A DNA stretch of 47,289 nt from Verrucomicrobiia bacterium (GTDB taxonomy: Bacteria > Verrucomicrobiota > Verrucomicrobiia > JABWAM01): NCBI GenBank assembly GCA_020849895.1, contig JADZFN010000061.1, positions 1-47,289 on the forward strand, read 5' to 3'. Shown one piece after another: positions 34,873 to 42,416 of this stretch. How positions within the stretch are numbered: the first letter of the stretch is position 1; the number at the start of each line of letters is the position of its first letter. The notes under the pieces are model-generated. The model was not told the DNA's origin. It searched no databases and was given only the letters and a program-made list of their open reading frames with translations. The position numbers were made by a program, and so were the translations under genes.

Positions 34873-35556
34873 GTGAAGACGCCTCCTCCGAAAGACGAGT
34901 TCATCCGGCGTCGGCTGGAGATGGTCCTGGAACAGATCGCCCGACCGCGAGACGGACGCACTGCCGTGCACGACGCGCGCGTGCTCGATGCGATGCGCGC
35001 CGTGCCGCGGCACCTCTTCGTGCCCGAAGAAGCGCGAAACGAAGCCTACGACGACCACCCGATTCCCATCGGCCACGGGCAGACGATCTCTCAGCCTTAC
35101 ATCGTCGCCGTGATGACGGAACAGCTCGCGCTGCCGCCCCGCGCGCGGACGCTCGAGATCGGGACGGGATCCGGCTATCAAACGGCGGTGCTCGCGCGGC
35201 TCGCGGCGGAGGTTTTCTCGATCGAACGCGTACCCCGGCTCGCGGAGGAAGCGGACCGTCGTCTCGGAGAACAAGGCTTCCGGAACGTCCGCATCCGCGT
35301 GGGCGACGGTTTCGAAGGCTGGTCCGAACACGCGCCTTACGACGGGATTCTCCTCACCGCCGCACCGCCTGAAATTCCGCCTCGCTTGGTGGATCAGTTG
35401 CGTCCCGGAGGCCGTCTCGTGGCGCCGGTGGGCGCCGACCATGGCGTGCAGCCGATCACCCTCGTAACGAAACGCGCCGACGGCGCGGTGGAAGAAACCA
35501 GGGTCATGGGCGCCCGCTTCGTTCCGATGGTGCCGGGCGTAGACCGTGAAGGATAA
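34873..35556 (+). CDS. pcm: Protein-L-isoaspartate O-methyltransferase
   Basis: 227 residues from GTG 34873, with AAGGA 7 bases upstream. The family signature is complete: VPRHLFVPEEARNEAYDDHP, IGHGQTISQPYIVAVMTEQL, the SAM-binding LEIGTGSGYQTAVLARLA and later DGILLTAAPPEIPPRLVDQL, GGRLVAPVG, and a terminal RFVPMVPG. It methylates isoaspartyl residues to start repair of aged proteins. It is convergent with the peptide-binding lipoprotein gene (66-bp gap). Confidence 0.93.
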   Translation: MKTPPPKDEFIRRRLEMVLEQIARPRDGRTAVHDARVLDAMRAVPRHLFVPEEARNEAYDDHPIPIGHGQTISQPYIVAVMTEQLALPPRARTLEIGTGSGYQTAVLARLAAEVFSIERVPRLAEEADRRLGEQGFRNVRIRVGDGFEGWSEHAPYDGILLTAAPPEIPPRLVDQLRPGGRLVAPVGADHGVQPITLVTKRADGAVEETRVMGARFVPMVPGVDREG

Positions 35557-35622
35557 ACCGGGAGGAGGACGGCTTCTCCGCACCGGCTTCGCCATCCTTC
35601 TCCGACCTGCGTTGGAACGGGG

Positions 35623-37242
35623 TCATGGACGAGATTCGCTCCTCGGTTGTCGAGGCGCCGCCGCCCTCCGGAGCCGCACGTATTTGAGCGGATGCTCGTC
35701 GAGGACGTTGGCGCGGAAACCCGTCACCCGGTCCGGATCATAGAACTGCACGCCCACGTAGTAATGCAGCGGGAGGATCGGGACTTCGTCGCGACAGAGG
35801 AGCGTCTCTGCGCGCTGGAAAATCCGCATGCGCGCCGACGGATCCCGCTCCTTCGCCGCCGCACGGAGGAGGGCGTCGTAAGCCGTGTTCGACCAACCCG
35901 TGCGGTTGTTGCCTCCGCCGGTGACGAACATGTCGAGAAACGTGTTCGGATCGGCGTAGTCTCCCACCCACGAGGCGCGGCAGAAATCGTAGTCGAGCGC
36001 GCTCATCGAGTTGAGGTAGACCTTCCACTCCTGCTGGAGCAGCTCGATGCGGATGCCGAGTTCCTTCGCGAGCATGTCCTGAACCTCGGTGGCCACCGCC
36101 TCGTGTTGCTCCGACCGGTTGTAGAGCAGCGCCACCTCGGGAAAGCCCTTGCCGCCCGGAAAGCCCGCCTCGGCGAGAAGCGCCCGCGCCGCCGCGGGAT
36201 CGTAGCCCAGCCCTTTCGGCGACGCGTAGCCCGCAAGCCCGGGCGGCACGAGCGAATCGGCGATGAGCTCGCCCGCACGGGTCACCTTTTCCACGAGGCG
36301 CCGCTTGTCCACGACGAGGGCGAAGGCCTTGCGCACGCGGACGTCGGAGAACGGTTTGCGCGTGACGTTGAAGCGGTAGAACGCAGTCCCGAGAAACGGC
36401 GCGGAATGGAAATCCCTCCGCTTCCGCACCGCGTTGAGCAGCATCGAGGGGATCAGTCCCCTGTCGAGGATGAGGTCGGCTTCGCCCGACCAGTAGAGAT
36501 TGAAGGCGGTGTTCGCCTGGCTCGTCGGCAGGATGTCCACCGTCTCGAGGGCGACGTTCGCGCGGTCCCAGTAGTGCGGGTTTTTCATCAGGCGCACGCG
36601 GTGGTTCACGCGCCAGTCCTCGAGCAGAAACGCGCCGTTCGAGACGAGCCGCCCCGGCTTGATCCAATCGTCTCCGAAGCGTTCCACACTCGCCAGGTGG
36701 ACCGGCATCAGCGTCGGAAACGCGCACAGGTCGAGGAAAAACGGCGTCGGATCCTCCAGCTCCACCTCGAGGGTCCGCTCGTCCCGTGCGCGCACGCCGA
36801 CCTTCGAAAAATCCTTCTCGCGGCCCGCGTTGAACCCTTCCGCACCGCGGACGTAGAAAAGTTGATAAGCGTATTCGGAAGCGGTCTCGGGCGCGAGCGT
36901 CCGCCGCCAGGACGCGGCGAAGTCCCGCGCCGTCACGGGGTCGCCGTTGCTCCAGCGCGCATCGGCGCGGAGGTGGAACAGATAGCAGCGTCCGTCGGCG
37001 GAAACCTCCCAGCGCTCGGCGACGCCGGGAACGACCCGCCCGTCGGGATCGCGCGCCGCAAGCCCTTCGAAGAGCGACTGGACGATGCGGCCTTCGGGTT
37101 GGCCGGTGATGATCGCGGGGTCGAGCGATTCCGGCTCCGCGCCGTTGAGCACGACGAGATCGGCGCGGCGCGCCGCCGGCCCGCAGCCCGCAACGAGGAG
37201 AGCGGCCAGGAAAACGGCCGCACGGGTGAACGTCGCGCTCAT
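35623..37242 (-). CDS. Peptide ABC transporter substrate-binding lipoprotein (OppA/family 5)
   Basis: 539 residues. A lipoprotein signal peptide ends in the lipobox LVAGC with the lipidated cysteine at 20. The family 5 solute-binding fold is evident: LNGAEPESLDPAIITGQPEG, the signature-like WSNGDPVTARDFAASWRRTL, RVRKAFALVVDKRRLVEKV, and PILPLHYYVGVQFYDPDRVTG near the end, close to OppA/MppA. It should bind oligopeptides in the periplasm. No permease or ATPase gene is in the window. The ATG overlaps the stop of the upstream sigma factor gene by four bases, so the two are translationally coupled. Confidence 0.92.
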   Translation of the reverse strand: MSATFTRAAVFLAALLVAGCGPAARRADLVVLNGAEPESLDPAIITGQPEGRIVQSLFEGLAARDPDGRVVPGVAERWEVSADGRCYLFHLRADARWSNGDPVTARDFAASWRRTLAPETASEYAYQLFYVRGAEGFNAGREKDFSKVGVRARDERTLEVELEDPTPFFLDLCAFPTLMPVHLASVERFGDDWIKPGRLVSNGAFLLEDWRVNHRVRLMKNPHYWDRANVALETVDILPTSQANTAFNLYWSGEADLILDRGLIPSMLLNAVRKRRDFHSAPFLGTAFYRFNVTRKPFSDVRVRKAFALVVDKRRLVEKVTRAGELIADSLVPPGLAGYASPKGLGYDPAAARALLAEAGFPGGKGFPEVALLYNRSEQHEAVATEVQDMLAKELGIRIELLQQEWKVYLNSMSALDYDFCRASWVGDYADPNTFLDMFVTGGGNNRTGWSNTAYDALLRAAAKERDPSARMRIFQRAETLLCRDEVPILPLHYYVGVQFYDPDRVTGFRANVLDEHPLKYVRLRRAAAPRQPRSESRP

Positions 37243-37826
37243 CCGAGGATCTCGCGCAACTCGGCCTTGAGCGCCTCTCGCGCGCGGTGGAGCAGCGACT
37301 TCGTGGCGCTCACGCTCACGCCGAGCACTTTCGCGATCTCTTCGTACGGCATTTCTTCGTAGCGGCAGAGCATCACGGCGGTGCGCTGCTTCTCGGGCAG
37401 TCGTCCGATCGCCGCCGCCACGCGGACCTGGAATTCCCGTTCGATCAACTCGTCCGGCGCCGGACGGGCGGCACGGTCCACATGCTGGAACGGCGACGCC
37501 TCGGGATCATCGGACGCCGCCTGTTCGAGCGACTGGAGCGGATGCCGCCCGCGGCGGCGGTATTCGTTGAGGCAGAGGTTTCGCGCAATGGTGAAAAGCC
37601 ACGTCGTGAAGCGAGCCGTGGGCGTGTAACGCCCCGCGCCGCGCGCTGCCTGCACGAAGACGTTCTGCGCAATGTCTTCCGCGTCGGCAGCATTCCCCAC
37701 GTGGCGTAGGACGTAATGATAGATCGGCCCCTGAAACTTCGCGACGAGCGCCTCGAAGGCGGCTTCCTCGCCCGCGCGGAAGCGCAGCATCAGCGCGGCA
37801 TCGGAATCTTCGGGCGGCCGGGGCAT
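37239..37826 (-). CDS. ECF-type RNA polymerase sigma factor
   Basis: 195 residues. Region 2 (about 15-92) has FEALVAKFQGPIYHYVLRHV, DAEDIAQNVFVQAARGAGRY and FTTWLFTIARNLCLNEYRRR. Region 4 (about 135-190) has AAIGRLPEKQRTAVMLCRYE and MPYEEIAKVLGVSVSATKSL followed by HRAREALK. This is a complete two-domain sigma factor of the RpoE-like group. No anti-sigma factor gene is adjacent, which is unusual for the group; instead the stop overlaps the start of a peptide-binding lipoprotein gene. It is 25 bp downstream of gmd on the same strand. The ATG at 37826 lacks a Shine-Dalgarno sequence, so the start is moderately certain. Confidence 0.92.
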   Translation of the reverse strand: MPRPPEDSDAALMLRFRAGEEAAFEALVAKFQGPIYHYVLRHVGNAADAEDIAQNVFVQAARGAGRYTPTARFTTWLFTIARNLCLNEYRRRGRHPLQSLEQAASDDPEASPFQHVDRAARPAPDELIEREFQVRVAAAIGRLPEKQRTAVMLCRYEEMPYEEIAKVLGVSVSATKSLLHRAREALKAELREILG

Positions 37827-37851
37827 GATCGGAGGCGGTGCGAGCGCCCTC

Positions 37852-38832
37852 TCACGGACGCCCCGCCGCGTGCAGCTCGGCGTCCACCATGAGGCGCACG
37901 AGTTCCGCGAAGCGCGTCGCCGGCGTCCAGCCGAGCTCCTTTTCGGCCCGCGAGGCGTTCCCCACCAGAAGCCCCACCTCGGAAGGGCGGAATTGGACGG
38001 GATCGCTCTCGACCCACTCGCGCCAATCGAGACCGACGCGCGCGAAGGCCGCCTCCGCAAACTGCCGCACGCTGTGCGCTTCGCCTGTCGCGACCACGTA
38101 ATCGCCGGGGAGGTCCCGCTGAAGCATCTTCCACATCGCTTCGACATACTCGGGTGCGTAACCCCAGTCCTTGCGCGCATCGAGGTTGCCCAGGCGCAGC
38201 TTCGCCCCGTGGAGCTTCGCCGCGACTGCCCCATGCGCGATCTTGCGCGTCACAAAATTCTCTCCGCGCCGGGGCGACTCGTGGTTGAAGAGGATCCCGT
38301 TGCAGGCGAACAGCCCGTAGCTTTCCCGGTAGCAGACGGTCAGGAAATGGCCTGCGGCTTTGGAGCAGGCATACGGGCTGACCGGATGAAACGGTGTCCG
38401 CTCGTCTTGCGGCGCGATCTCGGGGCGCCCGTACATTTCGCAGCTCGAGGCGTGGTAAAAGCGCACGGGACGCCCCGCCTCACGCACGCACTCCAGCAGG
38501 CGCAGCGTCCCCGAGGCATTGATGTCGAAGGTGGCCTCCGGCGCGTCGAAGCTGACCCGCACGTGGCTCTGCCCCCCGAGATGATAGATTTCGTCGGGCT
38601 GAATCGCGTGGACGAGTCGCGCGAGCGATCCCGCCTCGCCCAAATCGCCGTAATGGAGGAACACCCGCTTCATCCGTTCCTCGGAGGAAACCCCGAGCGC
38701 GTCGAGGCGGCCGCGCTGCATCAGGCTCGTCTGCCGCACCAATCCGTGAACCTCGTAGCCTTGACGGAGGAGGAATTCGGTCAGATACGACCCATCCTGT
38801 CCCGTGATTCCGGTGATGAACGCGCGCGGCAT
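37852..38832 (-). CDS. gmd: GDP-mannose 4,6-dehydratase
   Basis: 326 residues from ATG 38832; TTG 38851-38853 region upstream is an unlikely alternative. It is an extended short-chain dehydrogenase with GITGQDGSYL (G8, G11, G14) for NADP, the catalytic SSCE at 129-132 (HASSCEMYG) and Tyr154/Lys158 (YACSKAAGH). The Gmd-specific FNHESPRRGENFVTRKI and LGNLDARKDWGYAPEYVEAM are present. It converts GDP-mannose to GDP-4-keto-6-deoxymannose, precursor of fucose, rhamnose or perosamine units of surface glycans. It heads a minus-strand operon with the sigma factor and lipoprotein genes and is divergent from rfbB (202-bp gap). Confidence 0.93.
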   Translation of the reverse strand: MPRAFITGITGQDGSYLTEFLLRQGYEVHGLVRQTSLMQRGRLDALGVSSEERMKRVFLHYGDLGEAGSLARLVHAIQPDEIYHLGGQSHVRVSFDAPEATFDINASGTLRLLECVREAGRPVRFYHASSCEMYGRPEIAPQDERTPFHPVSPYACSKAAGHFLTVCYRESYGLFACNGILFNHESPRRGENFVTRKIAHGAVAAKLHGAKLRLGNLDARKDWGYAPEYVEAMWKMLQRDLPGDYVVATGEAHSVRQFAEAAFARVGLDWREWVESDPVQFRPSEVGLLVGNASRAEKELGWTPATRFAELVRLMVDAELHAAGRP

Positions 38833-38999
38833 GGCCTGTGGCGAGGATTGCAAGAGTCAACGGTTTCCCGTTCCCGGGTTGACGGCTGCGATCTTCTGTC
38901 CGGGATTCGCTTTTTCGCGCCGCCAACCCGCAGGAGCCGAAGGCGTCCAGCGCGCAACCCGTTGAAGCGTGAGCCTGCTCAACCCGGATTCTTCGTAGC

Positions 39000-39028
39000 T
39001 TGGCTTCCCCCGGCAAACAAGCTATTCC
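39000..39028 (+). promoter_or_regulatory. Candidate promoter of rfbB
   Basis: TTGGCT (39000-39005), 17 bp, TATTCC (39023-39028). The -10 box ends 6 bases before ATG 39035, so transcription is predicted to begin at or next to the start codon: a leaderless mRNA. Confidence 0.4.
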
Positions 39029-39034
39029 CAGCCC

Positions 39035-40042
39035 ATGAAACTGCTTGTCACGGGCGGCTGCGGCTTCATCGGAAGCCATTTCGTCCGCGAAATTCTCGCA
39101 ACCCGCGCAAAATGGCGCGTCGTCAACGTGGACGGCCTCACCTACGCGGGCCGGGGGCGCAACCTCGACGACCTCGCGCGCCACCCGCGCTATCGTTTCG
39201 TGCGCGCCGACATCGCGGGCGCCGCCATGGCGCCGATCCTCGCGCGCGAACGCCCCGACGCCATCGTCAACTTCGCCGCCGAAAGTCACGTGGATCGCAG
39301 CATCCACGGCGCCGCCCCCTTTCTTCGGACGAACGCCCTCGGCGTCCAGAACCTCCTCGACGCCGCGCGCGGCGGGCGTTTCCTCCAGGTCTCCACGGAC
39401 GAGGTCTACGGTTCGATTCCTGGGCGCCGGCGCGCGCGCGAGGACGCGCCTCTCCGCCCCAGTTCCGCCTATTCCGCGAGCAAGGCCGCCGCCGACCTCC
39501 TCGTCCTCGCCGCCCGCCACACGCACGGACAGGACGTCGTGATCACCCGTTGCACGAACAACTACGGCCCCTGGCAGTTTCCGGAAAAGCTCATCCCACT
39601 GATGATCACCAACGCACTGGTCGGCCATCCCCTCCCCGTCTACGGCGACGGCCTCCAGCGACGCGACTGGATCCACGCGCGCGACCATTGCCGCGGCGTG
39701 CTCGCCGCGCTCGAACGGGGACGCCCGGGCGAGATCTACAACTTCGGCGCTGGAATCGAACCGCCGAACCTCGTGATCGTCCGGAACATCCTGCGTCTCC
39801 TCGGCAAGCCGACGTCGCTCATCCGCCATGTGGCGGACCGCCTCGGCCACGACCGCCGCTACGCCGTGGACACGGCCAAGGCGCGCCGCGAACTCGGCTG
39901 GCGTCCGCGCATCGGCCTCGCCGACGGCCTCGCCGAAACCGTCCGCTGGTATCGCGATCATCCTGCATGGTGGCTGCGCCTCAAAGACGCCGCCTTCCGC
40001 GCCTATTACCGCCGCAACTACGGCGGCGGCGCGCTCCGGTAG
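39035..40042 (+). CDS. rfbB: dTDP-glucose 4,6-dehydratase
   Basis: 335 residues. TGGCGFIGSH (G7, G10, G13) binds NAD; AAESHVDRSI and QVSTDEVYGSI (catalytic TDE at 121-123) and Tyr146/Lys150 (SAYSASKAAAD) make up the active site; RCTNNYGPWQFPEKLIPL and GDGLQRRDWIHARDHCRGV are characteristic of RfbB/RmlB. It forms dTDP-4-keto-6-deoxyglucose, the branch point to dTDP-rhamnose and amino sugars. No rmlA, rmlC or rmlD gene is adjacent. The next gene, an enolase-superfamily enzyme, follows after 23 bp. No Shine-Dalgarno sequence precedes the ATG. Confidence 0.92.
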   Translation: MKLLVTGGCGFIGSHFVREILATRAKWRVVNVDGLTYAGRGRNLDDLARHPRYRFVRADIAGAAMAPILARERPDAIVNFAAESHVDRSIHGAAPFLRTNALGVQNLLDAARGGRFLQVSTDEVYGSIPGRRRAREDAPLRPSSAYSASKAAADLLVLAARHTHGQDVVITRCTNNYGPWQFPEKLIPLMITNALVGHPLPVYGDGLQRRDWIHARDHCRGVLAALERGRPGEIYNFGAGIEPPNLVIVRNILRLLGKPTSLIRHVADRLGHDRRYAVDTAKARRELGWRPRIGLADGLAETVRWYRDHPAWWLRLKDAAFRAYYRRNYGGGALR

Positions 40043-40065
40043 TCCTTCCCCTCCCCTCCTCCTTC

Positions 40066-41469
40066 ATGTCCACGACCAAACCCACCGATGTCCGCCCCGT
40101 CGCCGTCGAGCTCTTCTTCCTCCCCGTCCGCATGCGGGTGCCCATCAAGTTCGGGCATGAAACGGTGGACGCCATCACCTGCGCGCGCGCGCGGCTGACC
40201 GTGCGCGGACGCGACGGCCGCGAAGCCGAGGGCTGGGGCGAGACTCCCCTCAGCGTCACTTGGGCTTGGCCGAGCGCCGGTGCCTACGAACCGCGCCATT
40301 GCGCGATGAAGGAGTTTTGCATCCGCCTCGCACACGCCTGGGCCGCGCACGACGCCTTCGGGCACCCGATTGAAGTCGGACACGATTTCGTCGAGGAAAC
40401 GCTTCCGCGCCTCCTCAAGGAGTTCAATCGCCGCCTGCCCGCCGATCCGGGGCCGATGCCGCGCCTCGCCGCGCTCATTTGCGGTTCGCTCTTCGATCTC
40501 GCGCTCCACGATGCCTATGGCGTCCTCCACGGCGTCCCCGTCTACGACACCTATAGCGCGCGCTGGATGAATCGCGACCTCGCCGCGTTCCTCGAACCCG
40601 CGAAAGGCGCTGCCCCCGAGTTTCGCGGAAAATATCCCGCCGATTTTCTCGCCGCATCGCCCCCCGTTTCGCTCCCCGCCTGGCACCTCGTCGGAGGCGT
40701 GGACCCGATTGACGCTTCCGAACTCACCGGCCGCGAGCCGGAGGACGGATATCCCGTCCTCCTCGGCGATTGGATCGCGCGCGACGGACTCGAGTGCCTC
40801 AAGATCAAGCTCCGCGGCAACGACGCCGCGTGGGACCGCGCGCGCCTCGAGAAGGTCGGCGACTCCCGCTTCGGAAACCTCCTCCTGAGCGCCGACTTCA
40901 ACTGCACGGTCGCCGATCCTGCTTACGTCATCGAAATCCTCGACCGCCTCCGCCACGACGACGCGACGCTCTTCGGGCGCATCCTCTACGTCGAGCAGCC
41001 TTTCCCCTACGACCTCGAGGCGCACCCGATGGACGTGCACGCGGTCTCCGCGCGCAGGCCGCTCTTCCTCGACGAAAGCGCCCACGACTGGCGTCTGGTC
41101 CGCTTCGGACGCGAGCTCGGCTGGACCGGCGTGGCCCTCAAGACCTGCAAAACCCAGAGCGGCGCGCTGCTCTCGCTCTGCTGGGCGAAAGCCCACGGCA
41201 TGGATCTCATGGTTCAGGACCTCACCAATCCCATGCTCGCGATGGTCCCGCACGCCCTCCTCGCCGCGCACGCCGGCACGATGATGGGCGTGGAAACCAA
41301 CGCCCCGCAGTTTTATCCGGAGGCTTCCCTGCCGGAAGCCGAGGTCCATCCGGGCCTGTACCGCCGGCGCCGCGGGCGCGTCTCCCTCGACAGCGTGCGC
41401 GGCCCCGGCTTCGGCGCGCGCGTCACCGAGATCGTCCGCCGCCTCCCGCTCCCGTCGGCTTCGGCTTGA
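40066..41469 (+). CDS. Enolase superfamily enzyme (mandelate racemase/muconate lactonizing type)
   Basis: 467 residues from ATG 40066, longer than the usual 350-400. The N-terminal capping domain (VELFFLPVRMRVPIKFGHET) is followed by the barrel. LKIKLRGND carries a K-x-K acid/base motif, and metal ligands are expected in LLSADFNC (Asp), ILYVEQPF (Glu) and LFLDESAHDW (Asp/Glu). VALKTCKTQSGALL provides a further lysine opposite the first pair, and TMMGVETNAPQFYPEA is near the end. It should abstract a proton alpha to a carboxylate, as a dehydratase, racemase or cycloisomerase of a sugar acid or related compound. The extra length lies around residues 160-240. The substrate is unknown. The location after rfbB is unusual for a catabolic enzyme. 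Confidence 0.85.
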   Translation: MSTTKPTDVRPVAVELFFLPVRMRVPIKFGHETVDAITCARARLTVRGRDGREAEGWGETPLSVTWAWPSAGAYEPRHCAMKEFCIRLAHAWAAHDAFGHPIEVGHDFVEETLPRLLKEFNRRLPADPGPMPRLAALICGSLFDLALHDAYGVLHGVPVYDTYSARWMNRDLAAFLEPAKGAAPEFRGKYPADFLAASPPVSLPAWHLVGGVDPIDASELTGREPEDGYPVLLGDWIARDGLECLKIKLRGNDAAWDRARLEKVGDSRFGNLLLSADFNCTVADPAYVIEILDRLRHDDATLFGRILYVEQPFPYDLEAHPMDVHAVSARRPLFLDESAHDWRLVRFGRELGWTGVALKTCKTQSGALLSLCWAKAHGMDLMVQDLTNPMLAMVPHALLAAHAGTMMGVETNAPQFYPEASLPEAEVHPGLYRRRRGRVSLDSVRGPGFGARVTEIVRRLPLPSASA

Positions 41470-41501
41470 CCGCGCCCGCGTGCGGGCGTCTGCTGTGGGG
41501 C

Positions 41502-41918
41502 ATGAAGCGTTTTCTCGCGGGAGGCCTCGTCGCCGTGGCGCTGCTGGCGGGATGTTCCACCATCGAGGATCGCGCTCGAGAACGCGCCGCCGCGCTCGAC
41601 GCCCTTCCCTCGCCCATGCGCGAAGCCGCCTTGAAAGGACACCTTCGCGAAGGGATGACTCCTGACGCGGTGTATGTCGCCCTTGGCCGCCCCGCCCGGG
41701 TCACTGAAGGCATCGAAAAAGGAGTTCGCCACGAGCGTTGGGTGTACCTCCAGATGGAGTCCCGTCAGATCTCCGCCTGGCGCGACGTTCCCTACCGCCT
41801 CATCAACGGCACGATCGCTTTTCTTCCCACCTACGATCCGATCACCGTCACTCACGCGCGCGACAGCTTCGAGGTGAAGTTCGAGAACGGCAAAGTCGTC
41901 GGCTGGGGCGGGCTCTGA
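41502..41918 (+). CDS. Small lipoprotein resembling BamE/SmpA
   Basis: 138 residues from ATG 41502. The signal peptide ends in the lipobox LLAGC with the lipidated cysteine at 18. The mature part contains LKGHLREGMTPDAVYVALGR followed by ARVTEGIEKGVRHERWVYL, the G-M-T/S-x-x-x-V...LG-x-P pattern of the SmpA/OmlA (BamE) fold, and a C-terminal SFEVKFENGKVVGWGGL strand. It probably sits at the outer membrane. Homology to true BamE is only at the fold-motif level, so assembly-factor function is a suggestion. It lies 32 bp downstream of the enolase-superfamily gene on the same strand. Confidence 0.7.
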   Translation: MKRFLAGGLVAVALLAGCSTIEDRARERAAALDALPSPMREAALKGHLREGMTPDAVYVALGRPARVTEGIEKGVRHERWVYLQMESRQISAWRDVPYRLINGTIAFLPTYDPITVTHARDSFEVKFENGKVVGWGGL

Positions 41919-41919
41919 C

Positions 41920-41948
41920 TTGACACCCTCCACCCCTGCTGCCACAAT
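41920..41948 (+). promoter_or_regulatory. Strong candidate promoter of the PUR-domain gene
   Basis: A perfect -35 box TTGACA (41920-41925), 17 bp, CACAAT (41943-41948). It begins one base after the lipoprotein stop codon. Transcription would start near 41955 and give a leader of about 130 nt before ATG 42085, long compared with its neighbours. Confidence 0.5.
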
Positions 41949-42059
41949 TTTACCAGCCATTCCTTCGTTCGCACGCGCTCGCCCCGGGTGGGGCACGATG
42001 TTGCGGTGCGGAGCGCTTCCGCGAAACTCGCAGAAGAGTCGGTGACGGGCCGACGATGG

Positions 42060-42076
42060 CTCCCGTCTCATGGGAG
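42060..42076 (+). promoter_or_regulatory. Hairpin that hides the ribosome-binding site of the PUR-domain gene
   Basis: CTCCC (42060-42064) pairs perfectly with GGGAG (42072-42076) across a 7-base loop; a G-T pair can extend the stem. GGAG at 42073-42076 is the only Shine-Dalgarno sequence for ATG 42085 (8-base spacing), so it would be sequestered. Two more short stems are possible upstream: GCGGA with TCCGC near 42008-42022, and GTCGG with CCGAC near 42038-42054. Confidence 0.45.
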
Positions 42077-42084
42077 TGACCGAC

Positions 42085-42330
42085 ATGCAAGACGCACTGC
42101 ACAGCGAGAAGGTTTCCGTGGAACGGAAGCTTTTCTTCTTTGACCTCAAGGAAAACGTGCGCGGGCGATTCCTCCGCATCACGGAGGACGTCAATGGACG
42201 ACGGAACGCCATCGTCGTTCCCACTGCGGGCCTCGAGGACTTCCGCCGGGCGCTGGCCGCAATCACGGATCGCGACAAACAGCTCGGCGCCTCCGAACCC
42301 GCGTCCGCACCTCCTCCTCCAGCCGCCTGA
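42085..42330 (+). CDS. PUR-domain (PurA/DUF3276-like) nucleic acid-binding protein
   Basis: 81 residues from ATG 42085, chosen because GGAG lies 8 bases upstream; ATG 42070 in the same frame would add five residues but has no ribosome-binding site. One PUR repeat is present: SEKVSVERKLFFFDLKENVR, GRFLRITEDVNGRRNAIVVP and a C-terminal helix GLEDFRRALAAI, followed by a short Ala/Pro tail. Bacterial PUR proteins are single-repeat dimers that bind single-stranded DNA and RNA; Borrelia BpuR is the studied example and is reported to limit its own synthesis through its mRNA. The gene has a consensus-like promoter and a structured leader that could allow the same control here. Confidence 0.82.
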   Translation: MQDALHSEKVSVERKLFFFDLKENVRGRFLRITEDVNGRRNAIVVPTAGLEDFRRALAAITDRDKQLGASEPASAPPPPAA

Positions 42331-42416
42331 GCCGGTAAAACCTGGCGGCGGTCTCATCGCTCCCATGGGCGGGGATTACGGTCTCGTCGCCCTCGACGAA
42401 GCGAAGGATGATTTTT

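Noticed and set aside
33631..35595. Upstream extension of the unknown minus-strand frame across manA and pcm
   Set aside because: It is antisense to two well-defined genes; ATG 33630 with a good ribosome-binding site is the start.
37825..40065. Upstream extension of the enolase-superfamily frame across gmd and rfbB
   Set aside because: The extension is antisense or out of frame to two clear dehydratases; the enzyme starts at ATG 40066.
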